A stretch of 64,000 nt of DNA from Maratus speciosus (lineage: Eukaryota; Arthropoda; Arachnida; Araneae; Salticidae): positions 595,707,581-595,771,580 of the forward strand of contig OZ010789.1 of assembly GCA_963932465.1 (NCBI GenBank), given 5' to 3'. Position 1 is the first letter of the stretch. Each line of letters opens with the position of its first letter. The translations under genes were made by a program, and so were the position numbers. This document shows positions 10,624-22,886 of the stretch, one piece after another. Under the pieces are notes generated by a model that was not told where the DNA came from, did not search any database, and was given only the letters and a program-made list of their open reading frames with translations.

Positions 10624-11486
10624 TATATTCACACATTTTAATCAGTATTAGTAAAAAGTATTTCTGTTATTCATTTTACGTATGACGTCATTATTTATCG
10701 ATTTTCATTAGTTACTGATATTCATGTCCCTTGTATTTTTAAAGCATACTTAAAATGCCTGTTTTATTGCAAATATGACGTCATATTTTTCCAAGCTAAA
10801 TATTTTCTAAATAATATAAATCCTTTTCAGTATTATTTCTTATAATTATTACTCAATTTTTGACAGAAAACCTCTTACTAACGTAACAGATATTCACGCT
10901 TCAAGTATAATATAAAATATTCCTTTTTTTTCAAATATGACGTGATATGTATCTTCTTTTGAATACTTTGTATTTAAATTTTTCGAGTGGAAATTGTTCA
11001 GAAAATTAATTGTCGACGAGAAAGTATTATTCCGGGTTTTTATTTTCTTGGCAACGTTAAAGAAATTTGGTTAAAATTTACAGGAAAATTGTCAATTTAT
11101 TGTGTATGAAAAATAATGAAATTTTGGATTATTAAGCAAAATATTTGAATAAAATGAATAAAACATACCCTATGTTCATTTCCGGGTTGTAAGCCATCTA
11201 TATCCAAAAATACAAAATCATTAATTCATCCGTTTAGACTCTGACTTCATTTAAGCTTTCGGACACACATTGACATTTATAATATTATAAGAATAAATTC
11301 ACTACTATAGATTAGGTCGTTCCTTACACAGAAAAAGCTAATAAATTATCGATATTTAATGTTCAAATTATGAATATTGAAATCTTATCCTAATACGCGT
11401 TGAATAATTGTAGAGTTTCGAAACGCGACTTTGACAATGTATTTGTATTTATAGAAATAGTATCATTGAATTTTAAATATATTATA

Positions 11487-13417
11487 CAGGGTGTCCGGTC
11501 TCAACGGTGTCCAATGGCTAATTCCTAAACCGTTAGTCATAGACATATAGTTCCAATTACAAGAATATTTTTAATCAGGTAAAGAAATATTTTAAAAGCG
11601 ATTTGGGTCAATAAAAACAATTCTTAAAAAATTACGAAATTTAAATTTTTATACGGTCCCCAGGTCCTATAAGTTATATTTAGTAAAATTTCCCTTTTAC
11701 ACTGGCAAGTAATACAAAAAAAGTCCCGTTGTTCTACGATTAAAATTGACCGAGTAATAACAGTTTAAAGTTGGAACATATTTTTTGCTGCAAATTGGGG
11801 GTCTTTCACAAATTTAGTCGAAATATAATTTCGTCAGATATATTAAAAAATGGTTGAGAGTAAAATTAACATTGCTATATAAATTCGAAATCTTTAGTCA
11901 TTCTGACATGTTAATGCAAAATGTACAATTTGTAATAAACATTTAAGAATAAACGAAAAAACAGAATTTGTTTTAAATAAAAGGATGCTAAATTAACAGC
12001 CTCAATTCTTTACAAAATGATACGTATTTTAAAATATTATTAGATTACACTAGCCTGCAAAATCTGGGTTATTTCATGTTTTTTAGCTTTTGATAATTGA
12101 TTCTTATGTATTCTGTACCGCTGAATCCGGAATTGACCTTCATTTTTAGCCATCACATCAGGATTTTTCGCAAATTGTAAATTTCAAAGTTAAAAAAATC
12201 AAAATTAAAATTTAATCTCCTCCCCCATCTCATCACATCACCCAGCTGTAAGAATCCCAAGATAAGCAAAAATATCGAATAAATTACTGAATAAAATAAA
12301 ATAGAAAAAGTTTTACATATGTATTATAGTATGAGATTTTCGCTATATTTTATCTTACACATTTGCAAAAAATTCTAACATGATGGTTAAAAATGAAAGT
12401 CATTTTCAGATTTAGTGCTAAAAAGTACGTAAAAATCAATTATCAAAAGTTAAAAAATACAACCATATTCTCCACTTTATAGTATCCGATTTTTGTTATT
12501 CTTTAAATTCGACAATTTATGATTTGCGAAATATCCTGACATGATGGTTAAAAATTAAGGCAGTTTTCAGATTCAGTGCTAAAAAATACATAAAATTTAA
12601 AAAACCCAACAATCTCCGTCTTCTATTATCTAATCTAAAACTTTTTTCTTAAACTTCTTGGCCGTAATCTATCCGAAAGTTTTTGTGTTATCCTGTAAAA
12701 TAAGTATAAATGGTAACCACCGAAAATCATAATAATATCAGATTGTTATCAGATTTGCGCCAGTATGTAAAATGTAATCTCGATCGGATATTTGAAAGTG
12801 TGTTAAAGTTCGAATACAAATTTTGAACTGGAAAAACATACATAAAAGATCGTTGAAATAACATAAAAACTTATAAAAATTACATAATTTTATTAAAAGA
12901 AATCATAAAAAAAAAGCAGTCTCAAATCCTGACAAAATAAAACATATGTTATTTCAGCCAATCTGAAACTTAATAAATGTTAACTTAATCGTAATACTTG
13001 TACGATTTTTTTTCAAAACGCATATACACATGAAATGAGATCTTTGAATACTTTAAGCACTTGGATTGTGACCCCTCAAATCCAAGCCGAACTCATTTGT
13101 TTTCGGAGCAGAAAAGTAGCATAGGTCATGCATTTTTAAAGTTTCATAACTCGCACAATTTTAGCATTGTATGAATGGGGCTTTATGTGTCTTACTTGTC
13201 AGTGTAATAGGAAAATTTTACTAAATATAACTTATAGGACCGGGGGACCGTATAAAAATTTAAATTTCGTAATTTTTTAAGAAATGTTTTTATTGAACCA
13301 AATTGCTTTTAAAATATTTCTTTACCTGATTTAAAGCATTTTTCTAATTGGAACTATATGTCTATGACTAACGGTTTAGGAATTAGCCATTGGACACCGT
13401 TGAGACCGGTCACCCTG
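11487..13417. mobile_element. 1.93-kb non-autonomous TIR element, TA target
   Basis: It starts CAGGGTGTCCGGTCTCAACG and ends with the inverse of CAGGGTGACCGGTCTCAACG, flanked by TA on both sides. The inverted arms run about 230 bp (to about 11720 and from about 13185). The centre has no protein-coding stretch but holds repeats: ATGATGGTTAAAAAT at 12380 and 12540 each lead into TTTTCAGATT-AGTGCTAAAAA, and an inverse of this block lies at about 12060-12190. A Tc1/mariner-type transposase acting in trans is the likely mobiliser. Confidence 0.8.
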
Positions 13418-13790
13418 TATATTACCAATAATATCTAGATTTTGCATCGTTTTTTGTTCTGAACTAGATGTAAACATTTTTTTTTCTTTTTGTTATCGTG
13501 AATGCATTTTAAAACAAAATATATATGAAAGAGATCTAGTCAGAGAGTGCTAAAATATTGCTAATAATTTTTACAGCAGTAGGTAACAGACAATTGAAAT
13601 TTACTTTCCATACTTTAGAAGTGGAGTAAAATGATGAATAGTAATTCTATTATGCATTAACAAGGAATAAATAAATAAGAACTTTTTTTTTTTTCAAGGA
13701 GGCAAAAATAATTTTATTACAGCATAAATGAGAAAAATTAGGGAAACAAAACACGGCAAAGAATGTTTTGATAAATTTTGTTAATTTTTT

Positions 13791-14840
13791 AGGGTTTCGT
13801 ACTTACAAAGTAAATACGGATCCGTTGTAAGACCACTCCTGTGTATGTTTGTCCGTCTGTCACAGCAAAATTATTATTAAACTATGGAAGGTGAAAAGTT
13901 CAAATTGAGGGAAGTAATGAAGCCTATTGACCCACATATTTACAGATTATTAAACATTCACAAATATATTTAGGAAAAAAATGTAGCGGGCATTATTAAG
14001 TTACTTGAAAAAAAAAATTTTCTTCGTTTATCGTGTAGAGCTTTATCGTGTGTGAAAGCTTTCGTAACGCTGAACTCAAAAATACATTTCTTTTAATTTT
14101 AGGTATCATATTTTCAGAGATATCCTAGAAAATGTAGTAAAAAAATATGTTCCCCTCATCTATTTTCGAACCTTATGAAACTAAAATTATGAAAAAAATT
14201 GAGGTAGTAGACTTTAATTTAAATATTGCAGGAAAATTATAGCGATTACCCTAGATCACATAGTTTTTGAGAAAAGCGCATTTTTCTATTACATACAAAT
14301 TTCAATTTGCGGGCATTCGGCTAATGTGTCGAGAAGCGCTGTTGGTACCTATCGTATCAGCAGTATAAAACCATTGTTGATAATGACTTTCGAAAAAAAT
14401 AGTCGGTAATTAACCGAGATATTAATCCATGAACACGGGACGGTTTGGACATACATAATGACAGGGGCGGCGTACTCTATGTAACATCGCCTTTTAAAAC
14501 CTAGATAACAAATTTTAATGATATATTTGTGTAATGCAATGCCCAGTAGCAATAAAAGCAAATAGGGTAAAATAAATAACATTCAAATTGTTAAAAACAG
14601 TAATTTAATTAGAATTAGTCATATAAATACTATGTTATTCGCGACTAGTTTGCATTGGTTGGATCTCCCAATACACGTTTCGTGTCTTCAAAAGTTAAGT
14701 AAAATCCTATATGGAAAAACGCGGCACAAAAGACGCCCGCGGACCTCCCTTCGAAACGCGCTTAGTACAATGCCAAGTTTAAAATTTGAACAATGGTTTT
14801 GTTTTAGCTACACTGTAAAAATAAAATATTATTACTACGC

Positions 14841-14871
<31 letters not shown>

Positions 14872-15193
14872 GTGAAATGTCAAATGAATTTTAAATATGC
14901 AGTACCTTTACTGTCAGTACAAAATTAAGTTCATCATAACCAGATTAGGATAAGATTAAAAAAAAAGAGTTATACAGAATAGCAATATTTGATATTTTTT
15001 GTGCTTCGTATCTCTTTGGACTTTTATAGAATTCCCATTCATACATTTCTAATATATACAACTATAGTCAACCCTACGTTGTAATTTTTTTTTTACAAAG
15101 TCTTACTATTCGTTTCAGTAATGCGGTTAATAATTCATATATTTAGTGTACGGAACCCTGTGAGCGCGAGTAATACTCGCACTTGTCCGTTTA
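13791..15193. mobile_element. GGGTTTCGTA...TACGGAACCCT repeat
   Basis: The left end AGGGTTTCGTACTTAC and the right end GTACGGAACCCT are inverse. Beyond the right one lies GCGAGTAATACTCGC, a palindrome, then ACTTGTCCG. The left part contains TTTGTCCGTCTGTCACAGC. These are hallmarks of an interspersed repeat very common in Lepidoptera (established knowledge, recalled and not searched). A 23-T run sits near 14846. No transposase is visible. Confidence 0.6.
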
Positions 15194-15957
15194 TTTTTCG
15201 GTAATTTGGAGAAAAAATGGTGTATGGATCTGAAATGTGTAATCGTAAGTTTATTCTATACTATTTTTAAGGCTTAATTTCAGATTATGTTGTAGATTTG
15301 AATTAACCTTAATATATTGAAATGTTGGTTTTGTTTTCAATACATATTTTATCTATTACACAGACGGTATCGACAGTTCACGAATTTTATTTTATTTATT
15401 TATTTATTTTTGTTTTGTTTTGTTTTTCGTTAGTTGTTATTGGAGGGTATTAGATTATTTTTCTATAATTTGAAATATACAAAAAAATAACATATACTTT
15501 ACATACGCATACGTAGATTTACACAAAAACTGTTTAGAAACATGTGTTTTGTGTGTTCGCTTAAAATAACTATTCATTAAAAAATGACTTCATATAAATA
15601 GTTATTGTATTAACCATTTTTATACGAGCTAAATTTTAATGAAATATATCCATGTTGATTTATTTTAAAATGTATTCTTATTAATAAAAACGCCTTTTTT
15701 ATTTCATGAAGTTAAAAATTCTTATTACATTACGGGTTAAAAAGTGCGATCAGAATATCCTTAAATTTTATTATTATTCATAAGTAAAGGTTGTAGTAAA
15801 TAAATAGCGTACAAATTCATCATGAAACACAAAAACAGAATATGGAATATCGGCTTTTCATTACTCTTGAAAATTTTAAATGTAGTAGTAAATGGCAAAG
15901 TAGTGTTCAAATTTAAATCATCAGATATATTTATCTAATGCGCAATGAGATGTTTAA
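15194..15957. other. AT-rich, nothing recognised
   Basis: It contains a short TTTA/TTTTG-rich tract near 15390-15425 and no recognisable gene or repeat end. Confidence 0.6.
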
Positions 15958-16651
15958 GGGGGTCTGGGAAACAAAAATATTCAAATTTTCATTTTTTGCT
16001 TAAAATGATGTTTAAATCATGTTTCTATCTTAATTAGAACAGGAAATATTAATTTTTTCGTTTTGGTTTGTTTTCAAAATCTGCCTATCAAGCTATGGTT
16101 GTCAAGGAAACGAGTTCTTGTGAAATTGCGTTTTTCTTCATGATATGTTTTTTCACCATTTCTCGTATTTAAATTCTTATAACTCAAGAACCGTTAAAGA
16201 TACAGGGTTGAAACTCTGAACATATCTTTTTCAATTATTTTACTTTACTTTTGAGCCAGCATATTTGAAAAAAATATATTTATTTTTGAAAATATGATTT
16301 TTTTTTTTTTTTTTAAAGTTGCATCACCTTTTTTGTAATTTTTTCGTTAAATATTTTTAATTTTTTTAAAAAATTAATATATTTTTTAAATGCTGGCTGT
16401 AAATTGAAATATATATATTTCTGTTTATTTAAATGAAAAACAATTTAAATTCTACAAATAACTTTTCGAGTTATAACGGTTTTAAGTTATACCACTTTTT
16501 TCATAAATTTTAAATTAAAAAAAAAATTTAAAAAGCTATGAGAAGTTTTATCATTTAATTTTGTTTACAAATGATATGGTTAACCATCACAAAAAAATTC
16601 AAAATTTTAACTCAATAAATAAAAAAAATTTGAAAATGTGTCCCGGACCCC
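15958..16651. mobile_element. TTAA-flanked element 1
   Basis: 694 bp between TTAA at 15954-15957 and 16652-16655. The ends are GGGGGTCTGGGA and the inverse of GGGGGTCCGGGA. The interior is very AT-rich and non-coding. Precise TTAA duplication is typical of piggyBac and Kolobok transposases. Confidence 0.75.
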
Positions 16652-16790
16652 CTTAAAAGGTAAGATAAAATTTTCGATGAAAGAGAAAAAAACTTAAAGC
16701 ATAATACATAAAGCATTAAAGCTTAAATCATTATTAAAGCAACATAAAGCATTAAAGCTTAAAACTTAAAGCATAACATTTATTTAAATA

Positions 16791-17602
16791 AAGTAGAGCG
16801 CCGATTATCAGAACTTCAATTACCCAAACTTCCAATTATCCGAACAGCCTATTTCTCTCATTTTTTTCCGAACTTCCAGTTATCCGAACAACCTATTTCT
16901 CCCAAAATAATTTTTAACCGAACTCCCAAATATCCATTGGCTTGGAATAAAAATTTAAATGAAGAAAAAACTGTTACTGTATTAGAAAGTGAGGAATTTA
17001 AAACAATAAAGCTGATTGGAAGAATGTTAAGCTATGATGAAAATGAAATTAACGAGTTATTAAATAGTGAAGTACATAACCCTGGATAGCAGATTTAAAA
17101 GGATGATGAGATTGTAGATGAGGTTTATGATAAAAAGAAATTGAATAAAAAGAAAATGAATGCTCTGATAGTAACCAAGGTCCATCACATAACAAAAACT
17201 TTTAATGTTTGAAAACAGCTATGAAATGGCTCGAACGGCAGAAGAGCGTTAATCCTATTCAACTAACGTATGTAAGAGTAATTAGAGATAGGGCAGCATT
17301 AAAAATGATGTTTTCGTTAAAGCAGGCAATAATCAAAAGGTTTTTTTGCTTTTATTATCACTCTGGAGTTCAGGTAATGATAAAAAGAGAAAAAAAATTA
17401 ATGATAAAAATGTAAACGAAGAAAATTAAAAAGACAAAAATAAAATGCCAGCACTAACTTGTGCTGCTAGTTGTAAACTTAGATAACGCGTTAAGATTTT
17501 AATATAGTCAGAAATGAATAAATTTCCTGTCTATTTATCCAAACTTTTGCTTATACGAACCAGGGTCGGTCACGACATGTTCGGATAACCGGTGCTCTAA
17601 TG
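16791..17602 (+). mobile_element. Tigger/pogo element A
   Basis: 812 bp between TA dinucleotides. The ends derive from CAGTAGAGCGCCGATTATCC, the recognisable Tigger-type terminus. Subterminal CAATTATCCGAACA-like phrases repeat near both ends. It carries the tail of a pogo-type transposase (separate entry) and is a deletion derivative. Confidence 0.8.
16940..17415 (+). pseudogene. Tigger transposase C-terminal remnant
   Basis: The readable part, in fragments, includes EEFKTIKLIGRMLSYDENE-like text near 17000 and, at 17209-17340, a phrase containing ALKW/AMKWLERQ, PIQLTYVRVIRDRAA and SLKQAIIKRFF. The last block resembles the extreme C-terminus of pogo/Tigger transposases, where an AL.WLE.Q motif precedes the final lysine-rich helix. 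The DDE catalytic core is missing. Stops and frame changes occur between blocks, so it is a dead fragment. Confidence 0.65.
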
Positions 17603-17932
17603 TATAACATAAATAATATCACAAGTAAATAAATCTAAGAAAAATTCTTTTCACATACTGTGCACATAAAATATACCTAAAACATACATAGCCATTTTTT
17701 TTGTTTATGAAGACTCTTAAATACTTTAACAATACTAACTTTCTCTGAAATAGTCTGGCGTTAGACACCGTTTTTATTTTACACAATTTATTCTGAAAAA
17801 TATTTCAAATAGCATTTATATAAACTCGTGGTTCAAAGACTCTAGCACAATGACATTTTGCATTTTGTAAAATATTTTAAATTCATTTTTAAACCATCAC
17901 AGTTAGATTATTCTTGGCATCACAGTAGAGCG

Positions 17933-18567
17933 CCGATTATCCGAACAAGTCGGGACCGACCCTAATTCCGATAACCAAAAGTTCGAATAAATGGACATAC
18001 AATTTAAGGAATGCTCCTGACTATACTAAAACCTTCACACTAAAATGTTAAGGAGGACTTAGGACTGACAGCACCAGTTAGTGCTAGCGTGTTTAAAAAC
18101 TTTTTTTTTTTGCTTACTTTTTTATCATTTAAAACATTATTTTTCTCTTTTTATCATTTTCTGAACTCCAGAGATTATAAATTAAGCAAAAAACCTTTCG
18201 ATTGTTGCTTGCTTCAAAGAAGACGTTCTTTCCATTGCTGCCACACCTCGATTTCTTCTTAAATATGTTAGATGAATAGGATCAGAGATCTTCTGCCTTT
18301 CGAGCCATTTCATAGCTGTTTCCAAACAATCAAAGGCTTCGTTATGTGATTGACCTGATCATTTTCAGAGCATTCGTTTTCATTTCTTCAATTTCTTTCT
18401 CATCTTAAATCTTATCCACAATCTCATCATCATTAAAAAAAAATTTGAGAGAAATAGGTTGTTCAGGTAAGTGGAAGTTAGGTTAAAAAGTTTTTTTGGA
18501 AGAAAAATGGGATGTTCGATAACTAGAAGTTCGGTTAATTGGAGTTCCGATAATCGGCGCTCTACTG
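17933..18567 (-). mobile_element. Tigger/pogo element B, inverse of A
   Basis: 635 bp from CAGTAGAGCGCCGATTATCC to its inverse, TA on the right side and CA on the left. Its left half matches the reverse complement of the right half of element A (CTGAACTCCAGAG, GCACCAGTTAGTGCTAG), so the two are the same family in opposite orientation, 330 bp apart. The inverse of the WLERQ-encoding stretch is present near 18290. Confidence 0.8.
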
Positions 18568-20095
18568 TATTAAATTTTCAAATGCGATAAAAATATACTT
18601 ATGTCCACATTATGTATATTTCTCATTTTATAAGAAAGTATTTAAGAGAGTTTTTAAGAAAGTACTTTACTCGAAGTCTTTACAATGGTGAAAGAGATCG
18701 CTAAGTCAATGATATTTATTTATTTTTTTTATTATTTTTTTTTTTTTACAGCGAACTCTAATGTTAAACTTCCGAAGCACGCTTAAATTATGAGGATAAT
18801 GTATGACAGATAAAACCCAAATCGTTTTTAATTATTCATTAACAGAAGCAAAAACTTGCATCGCTACCAAATAATAATAAAAAAATAATTTTTAAAATAT
18901 GTGTTGGTAAGAGTAACTAAAACAAAGATTCGAAAAAACTTCTACTACGTTAAATTGATATTTGATACACTTTTAAGAGTAGTCGACACCTTATGACCAA
19001 ATAAAACAAATATAATTGCAATAAATGCTATATAAATAACTGCTTTTATTTCTTGCGTTTATATTATTTGTAGTACAATCATCTTTCGATTTTTAATGCA
19101 CTGATTTGAAGAACTAGCTTCTAATAAGTGCATAATTAATACAAACTCACATGGATCTTATTATTTTTATCTTTTTTTTTTTTTTTTTTTTTTTTTGACG
19201 AATGTAATAAAATAATAGTCAAATTAGTAACAGTTATGATGTCTGGTCAAAGTTTATACGGTTAACAAGGAATCTAATTTAACTTATTGTAATTAAATTT
19301 AACTAAGATGTTGTATTGTGTACTTTTACCGGGAAACGCACACTTATGTAGTAAATTAGTTAAGTGAATAAATTCCTGCAGGAATTAGCATTATTCAATT
19401 AATGCAGTAATTAGGCTTTCAAAATGCGGTAAGTTAAATACGTGACGCAACCATAAAGAAGAGAATTAATTTAAAATTAAACGTGTATAAGTTTATTTAC
19501 TCTTAAATACGTACAAAACCTACACATCAAAATTGATTAAAATATTAGATCCAACATTTGTAGATCTCGTTGATCCAATTAGTTATCTCATTTTTAGTTT
19601 AAATTCATTTTGGAATGGTACATAATTTAATAATTTTATATTTGAAGGATTCATATCTAATCTCATAAAATAAATAGTAGTATAATAAATACAAATGTAG
19701 TTGTTTTTAGAATAATAATTTTTGTAATATAAACTTTTGAAATTATTAAAATAAATCATATTCATTTGAGTTTGATACGGAAATATATTATTAAACAAAT
19801 CTTATGTATAGATTTTCCTATGAGAGCTCTAACATGAGCCGGCACAGTAAACTGTCCATTAATAAATTCTTAAAACTAAAAATTGGAACTGAAATTCTTA
19901 AACCTATGCCTGTTGATACCTTCAAAAATCTTTCGTTTCGATGTCTCTATCATAATCATACTCATCAGGAGACAGCCTTCTGTGCTCTCACCCTTCATAT
20001 TACAACCGCTGGTATGATACATGTTCGTTTTAATGTATGCTCCATTTCGAAATATTGATGGTGTAGTTGTATCTACTAAAAACTAATTTTTCAAA

Positions 20096-20136
<41 letters not shown>

Positions 20137-21072
20137 TGGCTAAAAATAGCGTGATATTAAATTTCCAAGATTATAATATGGTACTTCTTTAGCATATTCC
20201 ATTCAAAAAATTACCATTTGCAATTTCAGTGCTCTCGTATACGTTGTTAGAAATACTTTCTCCTGTACTAAATACATCATAACGTGTTTAAGAAAATTCA
20301 AATGTTTTAAAATAATGCATGATGGGCATGGCGGCCATCTTTCCATATTTCCTTATATTAGCATTATACCTAACCTACATATATAAAATACTAATGAAAC
20401 AAATTTAGGAAGCGAATATTATGAAACGACTGAATTGAAAAGAATTTATGAAACGATTCTATGAAACGACTGATTAAACAACTGATTATGTTTCAAGGCG
20501 ATTTCTCCTAAAATATGGAATACTTTGCTATAAAATTAACATAAAATATCCGTATTGATCCACAGATTCCAAAACTGGTATCAGAACTTTTAAATTCGAC
20601 TTTGTTTTCAAGATATTATTTTTTTTTTTCTAAATATTTTTCTCTAATGAAGGCAACTCAAATATTAATATAACAGATATTTTGTTTCATACTTTAGAAA
20701 AGGTTATTATTTTAAACTAATTTGGCGATCAGTTTTGCGCCCAGTTTGGCCTCACTTAAATGTATGCTAGGAAATGTATCATGTTACTTTTATTCATAAT
20801 TCAATTTACTTGAACAATCTTCCGCCAAATCGAAAGATTCTGATAGAGAAATCAAGAACTCAGTATTTTTATGTTAGCGGGACGCAGGTAATAAATCGCA
20901 AAACATTTTTCCCGTCGCTTTTTTTTTTTTTTTTTTTGCATTTCATTAATTTCATTTAAAGTATAATTCTTTCATTCATTTTATTTAAAATACAAAACTT
21001 TCACTTAAAACTTAAACATTTAAAATTGATAGCTTTCACTTCTTTCTTTTTTTTTAACACAATGAAAAGAAA
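18568..21072. other. AT-rich, no recognised gene; long homopolymers
   Basis: T-runs lie at about 19171-19196 and 20918-20938, and a 34-A run near 20098-20133 follows AAATGTA. An 84-codon open frame at 19804-20058 has no recognised family. Its position ahead of the A-run could hint at a processed retrocopy, but I see no TSD. Confidence 0.5.
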
Positions 21073-21283
21073 AAATATTAGATACAGATGTCATATACGC
21101 ACCGGGGTACCTAATTGGCGCCAAAATGGCGTTATTTTGATTGACATGGTAACCCGGCCATTGTTGTTTATTTAAAAATAAATGTTTATTTACTTTTATT
21201 TTCTTTTTTTAAATTATATGAATTGTTTTGTTCCATAGTTAATTTTTTTTCTTTTAAAAATAATAGAAAATAATTAAAAATAC

Positions 21284-21578
21284 GGTGCTACTTAGTTATT
21301 CCGTCGACCAATTTCGCCAAATTATATAAATCGCCAAACCACTCGCCAAATTATACAAATTGGCATATTTTTTACTTTAAATAAAGAAAGAACAAATAAA
21401 ATAGTATAACATTAATAAATATACAAATAAAACGTAAAAATAAAAATCACTTGGTGACGTAAAGACGTGTAGCTTGCTTAAAGTCAGGTGAATGTGATAT
21501 TTACGATCAACCATTATTGGCATTTAATCTTATAGTTTGATGATAGATTTTTGGTGGAAGGGATAACTAAGTAGTACC
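21284..21578 (+). mobile_element. MITE-B nested in MITE-A
   Basis: 295 bp with ends GGTGCTACTTAGTTATTCCG and the inverse of GGTACTACTTAGTTATCC. It is flanked by a perfect 8-bp TSD, AAAAATAC, at 21276-21283 and 21579-21586. It is non-coding. The left ~190 bp matches the MITE-B piece carried by the Helitrons at 40.6 and 46.0 kb. Confidence 0.9.
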
Positions 21579-21980
21579 AAAAATACATGCTATAAAAATT
21601 TTTTACTTTCACTATTCATTTAAATTATTCTAAATTGTCGGCATATTCATTATTTCCCTTTTTTTTAATACGTTCTATTATTTATTTCTAGTTAAATTCC
21701 TATAAGTTTAAAACGCGTATCTTAATAATAGTTTTATTCAAAAACGTAATCTAAACTTTTAATTCCTTCATTAATTTTTATCGTCTACCAAACTTTAAAG
21801 TTCTGAACGCAGTAACTTTATTTTTCGAATGTTTATAAAAGCCATTTTTACATTTTTATTTTATTTCATCTCATTTTCCCGCCAGCTGAGCGACAGTTTA
21901 TTCACATCGAAATCCTTCCATTAGCAGCGCCGGGATTCTTTTCTGTGACTTTTCTCGATCGCTCTCCATTGGCCGAGTGA

Positions 21981-22886
21981 CGGATCGCTAACCAACTAAA
22001 TCAAGATTTAACAATTTACACAGACGGCTCCGTCACAGACTCAGGCACTACTGCAGCCTTCACGGTTGAAAAAGACAGCTCTTTTATCTTTGAAAACTCT
22101 TTTCGACTACATAATTTAAACTCGATCTACCAAGCAGAACTATACGCTATATGCCAAGCAATAGACTGGTTTCTAACATCATCTTACTCTTCACTACTTC
22201 TATTAGCGGACAGCCACTCAGCAAAAGACGCCCTTAATCTACTCTTCCCCCGTAATCAACTTATTCGTCAGATATAGGCTAAATTACTAGATTATCCACA
22301 TAAAACAATCTACATCAAGTGGATCAAAGCACATGCCGGAACCAGAGGTAATGAAAGAGCCGACACCTTAGCAAAATCAACAACAACATCCACCACGTCC
22401 CCAATCATCCGTTTAGTTTTTCCAGTCTCTGTGATCAAAAAAGCACTCAAGGATAAAATGTTGTCAGACTGGCAACATTATTGGACTTCATCTGAAAAAG
22501 GTCGATTTACTTATAAAATCTTGAATAAAGTGGATTCGGATTTTATCTGCAAAAGTCATATTATTCCATATTATGTTAGTGGACACGGCAGTTTTCCCGC
22601 CTTTATTAATAAAATAGGGAAACGAGACTCTCCATCCTGCCCATGTGGCAAGGGGATAGGAGACCCGATCCATTACCTTTTCTCAAAATGTTCATTAATG
22701 ACACATACCTTTGACTTTAAAAGAAACAAAACTGTACGTCTCAACCTAAAAAGGACCCTATTTGATTCAACAAATTATGCCAAGTTAAGAGTCAGCTATA
22801 ATATTTTAAACAAACATTTTTCTTTTATAAAAAAAAGACTTTTAACGCTCATCTGTACGATGAACTTTTTACTTCAAGTCACTTAG
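21981..22886 (+). pseudogene. Non-LTR retrotransposon tail: RNase H and Cys-His motif
   Basis: One reading frame, broken by a TAG at 22275, gives an RNase H1 domain followed by a C-terminal region ending at 22886. All RNase H catalytic positions are visible: Asp in YTDGS (codon 22023), Glu in QAELYAI (22137), Asp in ADSHSA (22209) and Asp in GNERAD (22362), with HAGTRG just before the last. Downstream, a C-x-C-x8-H-x5-C knuckle (codons near 22638-22690) resembles those after the reverse transcriptase in jockey/I-type LINEs. In a live element this end would remove RNA from the cDNA hybrid. The reverse transcriptase and endonuclease are absent, so the copy is 5'-truncated. A stop at 21978 closes the frame upstream. 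Clade assignment is tentative. Confidence 0.85.

Larger units (their letters stand above)
6514..11292 (-). mobile_element. Helitron 2 (minus strand), split by a Tc1 element
   Basis: On the minus strand the 3' end is CGTGAACGAAGTCACGGGTA...CTAG with an A on the plus-strand flank. This is the widely seen insect Helitron tail with a GTGAACGAAGTCAC hairpin. The 5' end near 11292 reads TTATAATATTATAAATG, also typical. The precise 5' base is uncertain because the expected flanking A is absent. Without the Tc1 insertion it would be about 3.1 kb. No Rep/helicase frame is visible. Confidence 0.6.

Noticed and set aside
14632..14928. 98-codon frame with a poly-phenylalanine run
   Set aside because: Created by a T homopolymer inside a mobile element.
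19804..20058. 84-codon frame followed by a long A-run, as a processed gene
   Set aside because: No TSD, no recognised protein and no exon-like signature.
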